From Scytalidium lignicola (lineage: Eukaryota > Ascomycota > Leotiomycetes), in contig NCSJ02000212.1 in assembly GCA_002812745.2 (NCBI GenBank), positions 1 to 64,000 of the forward strand: a stretch of DNA of 64,000 bases. The letters are read 5' to 3'. A program made the position numbers and the translations under genes. This document shows, in pieces, positions 35,965-46,624 of the stretch. The notes under the pieces were generated by a model. That model did not search any database. It was not told the DNA's origin and saw nothing but the letters and a program-made list of their open reading frames with translations. Numbering within the stretch: the stretch's first letter is position 1; each line of letters starts with the position of its first letter.

Positions 35965-36206
35965 TACGTAAGGGGGTGTCAAGAAATACTCGCGCACCAA
36001 CAAGCCAATCATACGCAAAGTTTAGCTAAAATCCGTGCTGCTTTAAATCAAAATAAGCGAATCTGCTGTATTCAGATTCTAGTGTCATACAATTATCTCA
36101 CATATTTGCTAAAGTAGCGAGAATAAATCTCTTGATTCAGNCCCCCCCCCCCCCCCCCCCAAAAAAAAAACGCTTGCTTCAGGGTATTTCTTGACATCCT
36201 TACGTA
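35965..36206. mobile_element. MITE with Tc1/mariner-type ends
   Basis: A 242-bp element bounded by imperfect terminal inverted repeats: left TACGTAAGGGGGTGTCAAGA (from 35965), right reading inward on the minus strand TACGTAAGGATGTCAAGAAA (from 36206). The outermost TA on each side is the expected target duplication. The same end sequence, CGTAAGGGGGTGTCA, closes the transposase relic at 10747. There is no coding capacity. It is inserted 88 bp after the aldehyde dehydrogenase stop and 52 bp before the alcohol dehydrogenase stop, between two converging genes. Confidence 0.8.
36141..36170. repeat. N, poly-C(19), poly-A(10) run
   Basis: One ambiguous base is followed by 19 C and 10 A in the middle of the MITE. 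It may be a genuine mononucleotide tract, but the N at its edge suggests uncertain homopolymer length in the assembly. Confidence 0.85.
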
Positions 36207-36257
36207 CTTAGAGCTAGACTAATCTTGGACTTGCTTGAGGTACAGAGAATCTTGGTC

Positions 36258-37501
36258 TTATGTTGAGGACTTGAGATCTACAACTATCTTCCCTAGAACT
36301 TTACCCTGCTGTAATTTATCAAGCGCTTCGTTCAACTCTCCTAGCTTCATGACCTCTACATTGCAATTAACTTGACCGGAAACAGACAACTTTAACGCTT
36401 CTATAATATCATCTTTAGTCCCGGTTTGATTTGATCTGATGATTAAGCTTTTCAGAAGAATTGGCCGGAGTGGAAAACTGTTCGGATCTTCAATACGAGC
36501 ATCTACTTCAAGCTTAGGGTTATAAAGACTTACGAGCAATTCCCAATGCCTACTGCCATAATTTGACCACCAAACCTAGCATATTCGCCGGCATCGCTGA
36601 AAAACCAAATAAGTAAAGCTCTGCAAAAAAAGTACAAGAGGGTTTTACTTATAAGATGATTGATGAGGACTGAAGACCAAGACCAGATGCGAGCCACCGT
36701 TAGTGACAGTCTTAACTTTTTGGACGAGTTGCGAGCCTTCCTTTGCGAAGTCTATGTAAATATCGGCTCCCATCTCCTTACAAAAGGCTTCTTTCTCGGG
36801 TTGACCGCCGTCTATAGCGACGACTTTGAGTCCGAAGGTCTTCGCATACTGAATTGCAAGATGGCCTAACCCGCCAGCAGCGCCTGCAATCGTACACCAC
36901 TCTCCTGGCTTCGGATTCATCAAACGTAAAGATGAAAATGCGGTTACCCCAGCACATAAAACACAACACGCCTGGGGTATATCAATACCCTGTGGGATAG
37001 GTATGAGCTGGTTTACGGGGAAATTTATATATCCTTTCCAACATGATGAGCTAGGGTCATAGAACAAGAAAAGAGGGTAGAAGCCTTTTTGATCTTACGT
37101 TGATAAGTTCCTGATATGTGCAATCCGGTGATCACCTGTTCCACGCAGTGATTGTCTTTACCTAGGAGACAGGGCTCGCATTTCCCACACACTGCCGTCC
37201 GCCATGCAATTCCTACGAGATCTCCTATGCGGAAGGAGGAATCATGAACTTTTTCCCCAAGAGCGACTATGTTACCCACACCTTCGTGACCGCCAATTAG
37301 CGGCCTGATGGGATTTGTCGGTGCAGGACCTCCTCCATCTCTGGAATACACATCTCCATGGCAGACACCACTGAAGCTGAGTAAGACGATAGCCTCACCT
37401 GGGGAAGGTTGAGGGACTGGTTTCTGCAGAAATTGATATGGCTCTCCATATGGCCCTAGAAGAGTAGCAGCAGAGGCTGTGGCTGGTATTTCAATTGCCA
37501 T
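36258..37501 (-). CDS. Zinc-dependent alcohol dehydrogenase (MDR)
   Basis: Four exons on the minus strand: 37099-37501, 36649-37033, 36534-36596 (63 nt) and 36258-36477, giving 356 aa. Catalytic zinc ligands are in GVCHGDVYSRDG and GGHEGVGN; the structural zinc loop is complete (CGKCEPCLLGKDNHC). The Rossmann motif AGAAGGLGHLAIQYA and IDGG define NAD(H) binding. The C-terminus LGKIVVDL is typical of the yeast-ADH-like class. Exon joins were chosen to give GTYQ-RYINFPV, then ..SYN-DAGEYARFGG and GNCS-FPLRPILLK. It should interconvert a primary alcohol and an aldehyde. It is divergent from the decarboxylase gene, about 500 bp apart. Its last exons converge on the aldehyde dehydrogenase gene across the MITE. 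Confidence 0.9.
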
Positions 37502-38004
37502 GCTTATTAGTTGTGATGATTATGACCTGAAAATCAACGGTATTGAGATGCTATAAGATAAGGCACGTAGAAACACTAGCGAATTAATTTCCGGCCAACG
37601 TGCACTTTAACATTCGACTCAGATTGTAGCATCAGTGTTATTACAGTATAATTATGCTATTCTTCGAATTGAACCATACGGGTTTCTTGGGGAAGCATCG
37701 GGCATAGAGAGAAAAGGTTGTCGAGGGATAGGGGGTTTGCAATATGAGCCGGGGTACGGGTAGAGGTGCCGATGGGTGTGGGGTGTGGAGTTTGTATGTG
37801 TGGAGTGCAGGCCAGGGGGAGAGATGTAGTATAGCCAGCCACCATTGCATTTTATCTGGGAAATAGTATCAAAATTAAAAGAGTTATAATTTTAATACTC
37901 AAATTCTATACTGATACTCTGCACGTTTTACTCATTCTCTACAATAAACGACGAGAAGTGAAAATACCCGGTCACTTTATTGATGACCGCTTAAAGAGCT
38001 CAGA
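37502..38004. promoter_or_regulatory. Shared divergent promoter of alcohol dehydrogenase and decarboxylase
   Basis: A 503-bp spacer between two start codons. It includes a GT-rich tract at about 37740-37805 and is AT-rich on the right. Divergent placement suggests joint regulation; no defined operator is identified. Confidence 0.5.
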
Positions 38005-39146
38005 ATGGCACCTCCTACTCTAGATGAGCTAATGGCTCTTGAAGCCCGCCCCAAAGAGCGATTATTTCAAAACAGGAAAATAACACGGCTTGTGACAATC
38101 GAAGAACATTGCGCAACTCCATTTCCAGTCCCCGTAACTTCCGTTACATGGTCGCAGTTTCTCCCTGAGTATCTCTCTGGTGTTAAAGAGCGCCTTGGGA
38201 ATGTCGAACAACGGATAAAGATCATGGACTTGAACGGCATCGAAGCCCAAATCATCTCTCTCAATCAGCCTGGAGCACAGGCCTTCACGGATGTAGCCCA
38301 GGCCGTCGAGTATTGTCAAAAAGTGAACCAGTTCATCTACGAACAATATGTACAGAAATACCCTAAACGCTTCTTTGCCTTTGCCGCACTTCCAACTCAA
38401 AATGGTGCTGCCACAGCTGCTGAACTCGAACGTTGTGTCAAGGAGTACGGGGTTGTAGGGGCGATAGTGAATGGTTATTCCCAAACAACAAACCCTGAAA
38501 AGGGGCTGTACCTGGATGATGCACAATTCGACGCGCTGTGGGAGGTAGCAGAGCGGTTACAGAAGCCTATCTTCATTCATCCTCGTACGCCTCTCCCAAG
38601 TAATATTCGCACTCTTGAGGATATCCCAATCATGCATGGCGCTCCTTATGGCTTTGGGCGCGAAACTGTCGAGCATTGTATCCGCTTGATGTACACAGGC
38701 GTATTAGATCGTTTCCCACGCCTCAAGATCGCAACAGGTCATATGGGTGAGGGACTCTCATGGATCCTGCCTCGCACTGATAGTACATTTCGTTTATACA
38801 CGCCAGGTTAGTCACTTTCAGTTCTCTTGTTGGCATTCATCCTTATTATTATTAAAACTGATTCTGGGAATTAGAGGCTCGAGGTCCTATGAAACGGACA
38901 TTTCTTGAGTATTTCCAGGATAATTTCATCATATGCACCAGCGGCATGCCACGAACTTCAGCCCTTCTTAATCTCATGGCAGAAACAACCCCCAGGCATA
39001 TCATGTTCTCCGTGGATTATCCTTATGAATCTATTGCTGAACTTCGAAATTGGTTTGAAACCGTGCCTGTATCAGATGAAACTTGGAAGGACATGGGGTA
39101 TCGAAACGCTATCAATTTATTCCATCTTCCGATCAAGTTAGATTGA
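38005..39146 (+). CDS. Amidohydrolase-family aromatic acid decarboxylase (dihydroxybenzoate/gamma-resorcylate type)
   Basis: Two exons: 38005-38806 and 38875-39146, giving 357 aa. It belongs to amidohydrolase_2 (PF04909, ACMSD-like TIM barrel). All metal and catalytic residues expected from gamma-resorcylate and 2,3-dihydroxybenzoate decarboxylases are present: Glu33 and His35 in IEEHC, His192 in IFIHPRTP, His246 in ATGHMGE, and Asp315 in FSVDYPYES. NGYSQTTNPEKGLYLDD and PYGFGRETVEH are typical of the same subfamily. It should remove the carboxylate from a hydroxybenzoate, without an organic cofactor; the exact substrate (salicylate, 2,3-DHBA, gamma-resorcylate, orsellinate-like) cannot be told by eye. 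The N-terminus is about 25 residues longer than the bacterial enzymes. Confidence 0.9.
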
Positions 39147-42109
39147 GTGGACTTGGATGTACAGTACAATAAACATCCTATTTACCCGTAAGATTCAGTA
39201 CTGTGGTGATGATAATCACACTAAGAAAGAGGCCGAGTTTGAGTAATAATCTCAAGGCTACAACATAAGTCTAAGTGAAGATCTGGATACGATTTTATGG
39301 ATTAGGAACTGGGATGTTTTGATGAGGAAGCGTTGTGAGAATGCTAGCTGTGAGTTGAACCTTGGGATTGTAGAGTCTATAAGGAGGTATCCAATAAAAA
39401 TATCAAAATTGTCTACCGAGGTTCGAGAGAGCTGGCTTATTGAGATTTTCAAGCTGTTTAGCAAAGTGTACAATGAGGTTAATCCTGTCAAAGAATTTCG
39501 TGTCTTGAGTTGACTACAACTATGGACGAGCAAAGTATGAGATATCCTGGATAAAGGGGCATGACTACACGTGTAGAATGCGTCAACCACCTCTATTTGA
39601 ACTTCACTAAGGCCTTGGGAATAAAATTGTAAGCGTAAGGTGAACCTTGGTATTACAGTATCGAGCAATCGGAACGCTTATTGTTAAGCATCGTAATAGT
39701 GTTCTAGAGGATATTTTCGTTCTAACTCGAGGTGGCTTTAACATTTACCTAAAATATTAAAGATAGGGAGTGTGCAATCATACGCTTTTAGACTAAAGTA
39801 GAATACAGTTTCCAGAAGAAATGATACAAAAGGAGGTAGCTTGTTCTTGAATCTCTGTAGAACCGATCTTACTATAAGTTATTGCTTACATCGGTCTATA
39901 AAGTTAGCCCATGGTTCGTAAGCTTACGAGCCATATTCAACAAGCCGTTAGTGACTAAGTATTCATATATGCTGCTCATAATTATGCTGAACTGCTTGAA
40001 TTTGCCTACAGTTTACTATTCTGGCGGCTCCTAAAACAGCCGAAGTATTAAGAACAGCCAGAATACTGGCCAAATGGATTATTCGACTAGGTTATGCGTT
40101 ATGAACTGCGTATTCAGAAACTCCTCCGTGTCAGAGAACAAGAAGAATTAAAGAACAGGATGTTAAATCCGGGAGATATCCTCTCTGCCCGGATGTGGCC
40201 AGGCAGGAGGATGCCATGTCCATAAACCCGTTTCTCAGAGCTTTATTAATCTCCATGATAATCAATTTAGTGCACGGAGGTCCAGTTCAGTTCAGTACGA
40301 TCTGTACAGCACTTGTGAACCTTAATTAGGTCTTAGGCTGGTGACAGTTCAACGAGGGTACGCTGAGCTGTAAGCTTGTATTCAGCGATACAAATCTTAT
40401 AGATGAAACTCTTGAAAGGTAGAGGCTCACAGGACTCGTTAATCATTAGCTATGCTGGCTGCTGATGGTCAGCAGCTGACCCAGCAATTTATTATTAGGT
40501 TAGTTAACCAGCTCAACTTTAGTAAGATAATTAAACAATACAAGTACACGTAAGTTAACTGAAGAACGATTTATCGAGCAAAAGCAGATTTAATTAGTTG
40601 AATTGCAAAATCGTTGAAAAACAAAGCTAATAAAGTAGGCGCGATAATTAATTTGTTGCTGTACCGATTTCAGCCGACTACCGTAGCCTAGCAGCATCAC
40701 CTGCAGGTCCAAGTTCGTCAGCCTGGATTCCTTTAATTCATTAACCGCGATACGTTCCCGAAGCGTGACATGCTGACATGAGTCTTACTCTCATCCTGCC
40801 GTCCTCGTCTTTTACCTCATCTGTCTATCCGGAAGACGTGCAGCTCTTGCTGGAGCGAGGGGCTTTAATTCCTTGCTCAAAATTGAACCTCATCACGAGG
40901 GCCGATGACACCCGACACCTTCCAGCCGGGTATCTGCAGCAGGTGTGCCCTGAGGACCATTCGAATGGCCCACGTTGGCTGGAGTTGTGGTGTTGGGGAT
41001 TTGGCGTAAGCCAGTTGCGCAGTCTCGACCCCTGGCTGGATCTCGCAGAAACCATCTGCGTGTGTTCCTTTGGGTTTTTTTGGTGAAGCTGGGTGAGCTT
41101 GTTCTGGTTTATCGCCGCCCGGTGGGTGCGTCACTGCATATACAGATACCTGCATTCTGGACTGTACAGTATAGTACATACATGTAGCCGCGCCCAACAA
41201 ACGCCAGGAGCAGCAGAAGTCCTCCTCTTCCTACTCCAGCTTTTGCTCAGCGAGTCGGCGTGCATCGCTCAACAGCTGGGCTGGAAGGGCGCAGCTCATA
41301 GGCTGCTTTTCCAGCCAGCATCGATTCACCATGGTCCTGGTCCATCTCTCTGGTCCTCTTTAGTCCTGGCTTGTTCGACCCGATCGCACCCTAACACTGG
41401 GCCAGAGCCCAAGAGGAGGCAAAAGCAAAAGCTTAATTAATAAAGAAGTAGACGAGGAGGGACGAGGGGGCCGAGAAGTATCAGCCTTGCGCTGCCGCAC
41501 GTGGGCCCAACCACCGGTCCTGCCTGTGCGGGTGTTCATTCGGCCGCATCCAGTTCACACGATGGCGATTGCTGATGCGCCCGTCTGCCTCCTCCCCAAT
41601 CACATCCCTCGCACCTGACATTCACACGCACCGCGGCCATGAATCGTCCAGATGTCTTGTCCTGTCCACGGCTGGGCCTCTTTCTCTTCTCGCCTGCTTT
41701 CAATGGTTTGTCGCGTCTCGGTCAGAGGACCCGACAAAGACAGACGTCGTGACAGTGATGAAAGGGAACCTCTATCCAGCCCGNCCCCCCCGGATCATGA
41801 TCAGCACTTGCCCAGAACAAAGCAAGTTCGCAGTCATGACTCTGGGCGCGCTGCAAAGAATCCCAGGATAAGATCCACGGGTCTGCCAGGTACTGGACCC
41901 CTCATTTCTTATCGTTCTTAATCGCCCCTCGTCCACTATCAAGGCCGTTTGTGTCTTCCTGTCCTTCTATCCTCCTGTTGCTCTTGTCTTTCTATCTTCC
42001 AGTCTTACTGCTTCTCACCCGGCTTCTAGGCAGGTATTATATTGCAAGAGATCCTCGGAGATCGCGACGTGGCCAGGCACGCTGCATACCATCGAACATC
42101 CTTCTCGTC
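39147..42109. other. Long intergenic stretch
   Basis: Nearly 3 kb without a supported gene. The left part (39150-40650) is AT-rich, with several short hairpins such as GGTTCGTAAGCTTACGAGCC near 39911. From about 40680 the GC content rises sharply and many overlapping short frames appear on both strands, a property of composition. A pyrimidine-rich tract (41930-42010) precedes the glycosyltransferase and looks like its promoter or leader. An N at 41784 precedes a C run. Confidence 0.5.
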
Positions 42110-43780
42110 ATGGCCGAGAGCTCAACCGTCGAGAACATGGCCCAGCGTGGCTGGGCTGGAGAGGAAGACTTGCAGTTTCCACCGTCATTGCGAGGGAAAC
42201 GCATCCTGCTTGCTACGGAGTCGTTTGGTCCGGTCAACGGCGTGAGCAGGACCACCTTGATGCTGGTGGAGTATCTGCGCAGTCACGGCGTCCAAGTCGC
42301 CGTCGTCGCACCACATATATCAGTGGGCGCACCAACTTCAACCGTCACCAGCGCGCCGGGCGAAGGCAGTCAGATTGAAGTCAGGTTGCAGGGCTATCCA
42401 CTGCCATACAACCCGGAGCTGTCAGTGGTGTATCCGGTCCGGCTCTTGCAGCTATATGCCCGCACTTTCAATGCCCCCCCGGACCTGATATATCTAGCTA
42501 GTCCGGCCAGCTTGGGATTCCAAATCCTCTTACAGCTGCGGCAGCAGCAAGAATCAGCCGTTCCACCCGTGCTTCTGAACTTCCAAACCGATCTATCCGG
42601 CTACTGCGAGATTCTCTTCCCGGCTCCTCTCGACGCTTTTGCATCATGGGTCTTCAACTCGGTCCAGGGCTACCTCTTCCGACACCCATCCGTACGAACC
42701 ATCTTCTATCCCTCTCTCTTTGTCCGTCGCTACCTCGAGAAGATTGGCATCCAGTCAGACAAGATGGTCAACCTGCGACGCGGCGTGAACGGCGAGCTCT
42801 TCCACCCTTCGAAGAAATCCGAAGCCATGAGAAAACGACTGGCACCAAACAATGAAATCATCCTCCTGACCGTGTGTCGTCTCGCTCCCGAAAAGGGGTT
42901 CGAATTCCTCGCCGACGTGGCCAAGAAACTCGACGCCCTCAGCTTCCCATTCAAGCTCTTGATCGTGGGCGGAAACCGCAATCCGCAAGTCGAAACGGAC
43001 ATTCACAACCTCTTCGGCGACCTAGCAACGTCAACCAAAAACAATAAGGTCTCCTTCGCAGGATTCTTACAAGGTGAAGACCTCGCACAAGCCTATGCCT
43101 CTGCTGACATCTTCCTCCACTGCTCCATAACCGAGACTTTTGGACTGGTCGTGCTCGAAGCGATGGCTAGCGGCGTGCCCGTCATTGCGAGAGATGAAGG
43201 TGGACCAAGCGATATTATCGAGAATGAGAAATCCGGGTATTTGGTTCCTCCGGCGGATCTGAATAGCTTCGTGGGGCGAGTTCTGCAAGTTGGGAATAAT
43301 GGGAAACTGCGACAAACTATGAGCCTAGAGTCGAGACGGTTGGCAGGTGAGGCTACGTGGGAGAAAATTAATAATACCGTGGCATGGAAGATGGCCGAGG
43401 CGATTGATGAGCGTTCTTCCTCTACTGTTACAACTCATACTACTTCTGCTGCTGCCACCATCACCACCACTACTACTGCTACCACTGCATCTTCTACCGC
43501 CCTCACTCAAAATACTTCCTCCACCGTCTCACCTCCTAGCTTGACCGACCTCAAATCAAGCTTCGCAATCCCGGTCTATACCTGGTTGCTTTTGAGTCAT
43601 GAACTGCGATCACTATTAACCAGTCTAATAGTCGACGCAAGACTTGTTGCCGGATTAGGTATCATCATAGGCGTTTGGGGAGGTTTGGTTGTTACATGGT
43701 TGCTAGTACAGACATCACTGGCGGTGAGAATTAGAGGCGGTTGGGTTAGAGGCATAATGAGGGGGTTCACTGCTGCTTAG
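42110..43780 (+). CDS. GT4 family glycosyltransferase
   Basis: Single exon, 556 aa from the ATG at 42110. The GT-B fold is clear: RILLATESFGPVNGVSRTT at the N-terminal domain start, DLIYLASPASLGFQI, LNFQTDLSGYCE, the GT4 donor-site region LTVCRLAPEKGFEFL, and SITETFGLVVLEAMASGVPV with the E-x7-E motif. After the catalytic domain comes a Thr/Ser/Ala-rich linker, then a hydrophobic C-terminus with one or two membrane segments (about 502-540). It resembles GT4 enzymes of fungi that transfer sugars to lipids or phosphoinositide-type acceptors; the acceptor is unknown. An in-frame extension upstream to a GTG at 41951 is very hydrophobic but has no ATG and is likely pyrimidine-rich leader. Confidence 0.88.
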   Translation: MAESSTVENMAQRGWAGEEDLQFPPSLRGKRILLATESFGPVNGVSRTTLMLVEYLRSHGVQVAVVAPHISVGAPTSTVTSAPGEGSQIEVRLQGYPLPYNPELSVVYPVRLLQLYARTFNAPPDLIYLASPASLGFQILLQLRQQQESAVPPVLLNFQTDLSGYCEILFPAPLDAFASWVFNSVQGYLFRHPSVRTIFYPSLFVRRYLEKIGIQSDKMVNLRRGVNGELFHPSKKSEAMRKRLAPNNEIILLTVCRLAPEKGFEFLADVAKKLDALSFPFKLLIVGGNRNPQVETDIHNLFGDLATSTKNNKVSFAGFLQGEDLAQAYASADIFLHCSITETFGLVVLEAMASGVPVIARDEGGPSDIIENEKSGYLVPPADLNSFVGRVLQVGNNGKLRQTMSLESRRLAGEATWEKINNTVAWKMAEAIDERSSSTVTTHTTSAAATITTTTTATTASSTALTQNTSSTVSPPSLTDLKSSFAIPVYTWLLLSHELRSLLTSLIVDARLVAGLGIIIGVWGGLVVTWLLVQTSLAVRIRGGWVRGIMRGFTAA

Positions 43781-44743
43781 AACGCCTTTTCTCCCCTTTC
43801 TCTTACTAGTTCTGANTTTTTTTGTTTTTTCGCATTGAAAGCTAAGCAGCGTCCCCCTCTCCTATCTTTCATACGTTATTGGTTTCTGGGTTACTGCATC
43901 GGGATACCCTTCATCGGCATTTTTTTTATTCGAGGAATTCATGTGGTATCATGCTATTTCTATTCTAAGGCGTGATGCATATTGCTTTGTTGGTTTTATA
44001 TTTGTTGATTTTTTTAATGGTGGCACTTTCATAAGGACAGACTGGACACTTGACGATATGCATATTAGCATGTTAAGCTGAGGATCTTTCTGAAGAGCTT
44101 AATACATGAAAGAGAGGGAACGCGTTATTGATTTCCAATGACAATAGACTAGATAGATGATGTCATGTTGATGTTTTTCTTGCGAAATTCTCTAGAATTT
44201 ACAATGGAGATAGATATAATGAAATCAGTTAACCATTTACTTCCAAGCTGGAGGAGGCAATCGGAAACTATAAGCCGTTAAAACTGATTGGATGTAACTC
44301 AGTTCTGTCTTNAAAAAAATTGAGCCGTTGAAAAAGATTGATTGCTGGTGCTACAGACTTCTTTAATTGTTGAAGACCGGACGGAATTATGCTACACGGA
44401 CTTCGTCTCCGAGCGTTGTATGATAGGCTTACCTTCAAGTGGTGAATCACGTAATAGACAGGGTTTTATCAGCAATATACTTTCTTTATTATAGGGAGGG
44501 AATCACTAGATAGTAAGAGAGATGTCCTTCTTGGACGCTGTTGACGTACAACAGCATAGGATTTGCAGGAGAGTCTATTGCCGTCGGGAAGTGGCTTGCA
44601 TTTTTTGGTATGGATTTGTTTGATATTCTGATTGGCGCACTGCCCTATCTACAGGAGTCATAGACTAATTATCCATATTAACTAAGCCATGCTATAGTTC
44701 CTCCAAGTCTTAAGATGATACTAATTAAGTGCATAGCTGATCA
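43781..44743. other. Convergent intergenic stretch
   Basis: No gene supported. AT-rich 3' flanks of the glycosyltransferase and MFS genes; Ns at 43816 and 44312 adjoin homopolymers. Confidence 0.5.
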
Positions 44744-46624
44744 TCAGTCGCGAGCTAGAGATTTACCCCGTGCAAAAAAGGCAGATACCAGGGCAATGAC
44801 TCCAATTATAGTACTGCCAATAAATCCATATCTAAGTGCATTGAAGTATACCTCCCGCGCAATATTTCCAACTTCAATTGGTAGATCTTTGAGTACTGTT
44901 ACAGAATGACGAATTTCGTCAATAATCTATCCTTTTGTTAGTAACCAGTAGCGTCTTCACTGGTGAGGATACATAAGCATACCTTCTCCTTATTGTCGAC
45001 TCCAGAGAGTGCTATAGGCAGTTGCTTTGCGAGAACGTTTTGAACTATAGTTGAGGATGCTGCAACGCCCCAAACGGTACCCATAGAGCGGAAAAGGTAA
45101 ACCATAGATGTCGATACAGCTTGTTCTGAGCAAAATTCAGTAATCCATTTCTAGCTAATACAAGGTAGTACTTACCACTGTGGTCGAACGCTGCTAGAAA
45201 CGTAAATAATATGGAGGGATACGCCATGCCTTGACCCAGATTTGCAGGAACTAGGTATATGAGATATTTCCAAGAGGAATCTCTGTACTTAAGAGAAGCT
45301 ACAAGGCCATTTCCAAACATCATTAGAAAGCACCCTACTCTTACTAGTTCACTTAGCTTTCCATAATGTGACATTACAACGCCAGCTATGAATCCTCCTA
45401 TTGGAGTTGCTAAGGACGGTATCACAAGTCGAATGCCTGCTTGTGATGGGGTATCTTGGAGTACAACCTGAAAGAAAAGAGGGATCATAAATAGAAACTA
45501 GCTTGCATGTGAGCTTTGTTGGTAGCCAAAGCGTCAAGGCTAAACTTACAGCATATGCAGACATTCCAACGCATACATTACTGACTAAATTAGAGATTGC
45601 AAGGGTGCCTTTAAGCATATTCATTGGCATGACCGGTATTGCGCTGGTCCGGATTTCCACAATAACGAATACGGCCAACAATATTACGCTTGCTATTAAA
45701 GCTGTAATAACTCGAAAGTCGTCCCAAGGATAATCGTTGCCTCCCATACTCAGCGCAGCTAGCTGAGCTGAAAGCCCCAAGACGAGCAAAACGGAACCGG
45801 AGAGATCGATTCGTTTCCACATTGATATAGCTTTTGTATCTCTTGTCTCATCTCCAGGAAATTGTTGTTGTATATGCGGGTCTATTATCACAAAGTAGCC
45901 AATAGCATATGCGAAGATGGAGATAGGAACCTGGCACAAAAAGCACCATCTCCATCCAATCGTATCTGCTATCACTCCTCCAAGTGATGCGCCGCATATA
46001 GAACCAAACCCGTGTAGAACATTTTGACCAGCCTGATACATCCCTCGTCTCTTGAATGGAATTAAATCGGAATTAATTATTGTAGCCATGGTTACAAGCC
46101 CGCCGCCACCGAGCCCAGTAAGCGCTCTCATGAGGTTTAATGAGATAACATCGGGGGCAAACCCGCAACCCAAACATCCTAGCAAAAAGGTCACTGTCGC
46201 TGTAAAGAAGCAAAGTCGACGACCAAAGATATCCGAGAATCGGCCGTAAAGTGGCTGAAAAGCAGTACTGGTGATCAGATATGAAGTTGTCAACCAAGAG
46301 ATGGTATTTGCAGCATTAAATTCGGAGCCTATTACGGCGTATGTGGAGGCTGTAATCGTGCCATCAAAACCCGAAAGAAACACATTCGCGAAGATAGCTA
46401 TTGTGCGATTAGCCATAATTTCTCTGTATCAAGGTCCTTCTTTTGACATTACCAATTTGGATCCAGAGAAATCCGTTCGGAGGCGTCCACTTATCGTCAG
46501 TAGAATCGGCCACATGTTCATTACTAGAAGAGAAAAGAGGTGTTGTCTCTTCAACATCAGGTACACCCTCACAGGCAGAGATTATCTCCTCCTCGTCGCG
46601 CAGAAACCAGGAAAGAGAGCCCAT
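44744..46624 (-). CDS. MFS multidrug/efflux transporter (14-TM DHA2 type)
   Basis: Five exons on the minus strand: 46453-46624, 45550-46397, 45176-45497, 44983-45125 and 44744-44926, giving 555 aa. After an acidic cytosolic N-terminus come about 14 hydrophobic segments. The motif between TM2 and TM3, GRFSDIFGRR, is the MFS signature A; FLSGFDGTITASTYAVI in TM1 and GLGGGGLVTMA are typical of the drug:H+ antiporter-2 group, which in fungi also includes vacuolar basic amino acid and siderophore carriers. Exon joins restore WIQ-IAIFANV, MSAYA-FLFMIPLFFQ and AFDHS-EQAVSTSMVY. It is likely to export a small molecule across the plasma or vacuolar membrane; the substrate is unknown. It lies 5 kb from the aromatic cluster, with the glycosyltransferase between. 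Confidence 0.9.

Noticed and set aside
41569..41921. Overlapping 90-100 codon frames before the glycosyltransferase
   Set aside because: Explained by high GC content; no domain and interrupted by an N in a C run.
41951..42109. Hydrophobic in-frame extension of the glycosyltransferase from a GTG
   Set aside because: No ATG; the hydrophobic residues arise from a CT-rich leader typical of fungal promoters.
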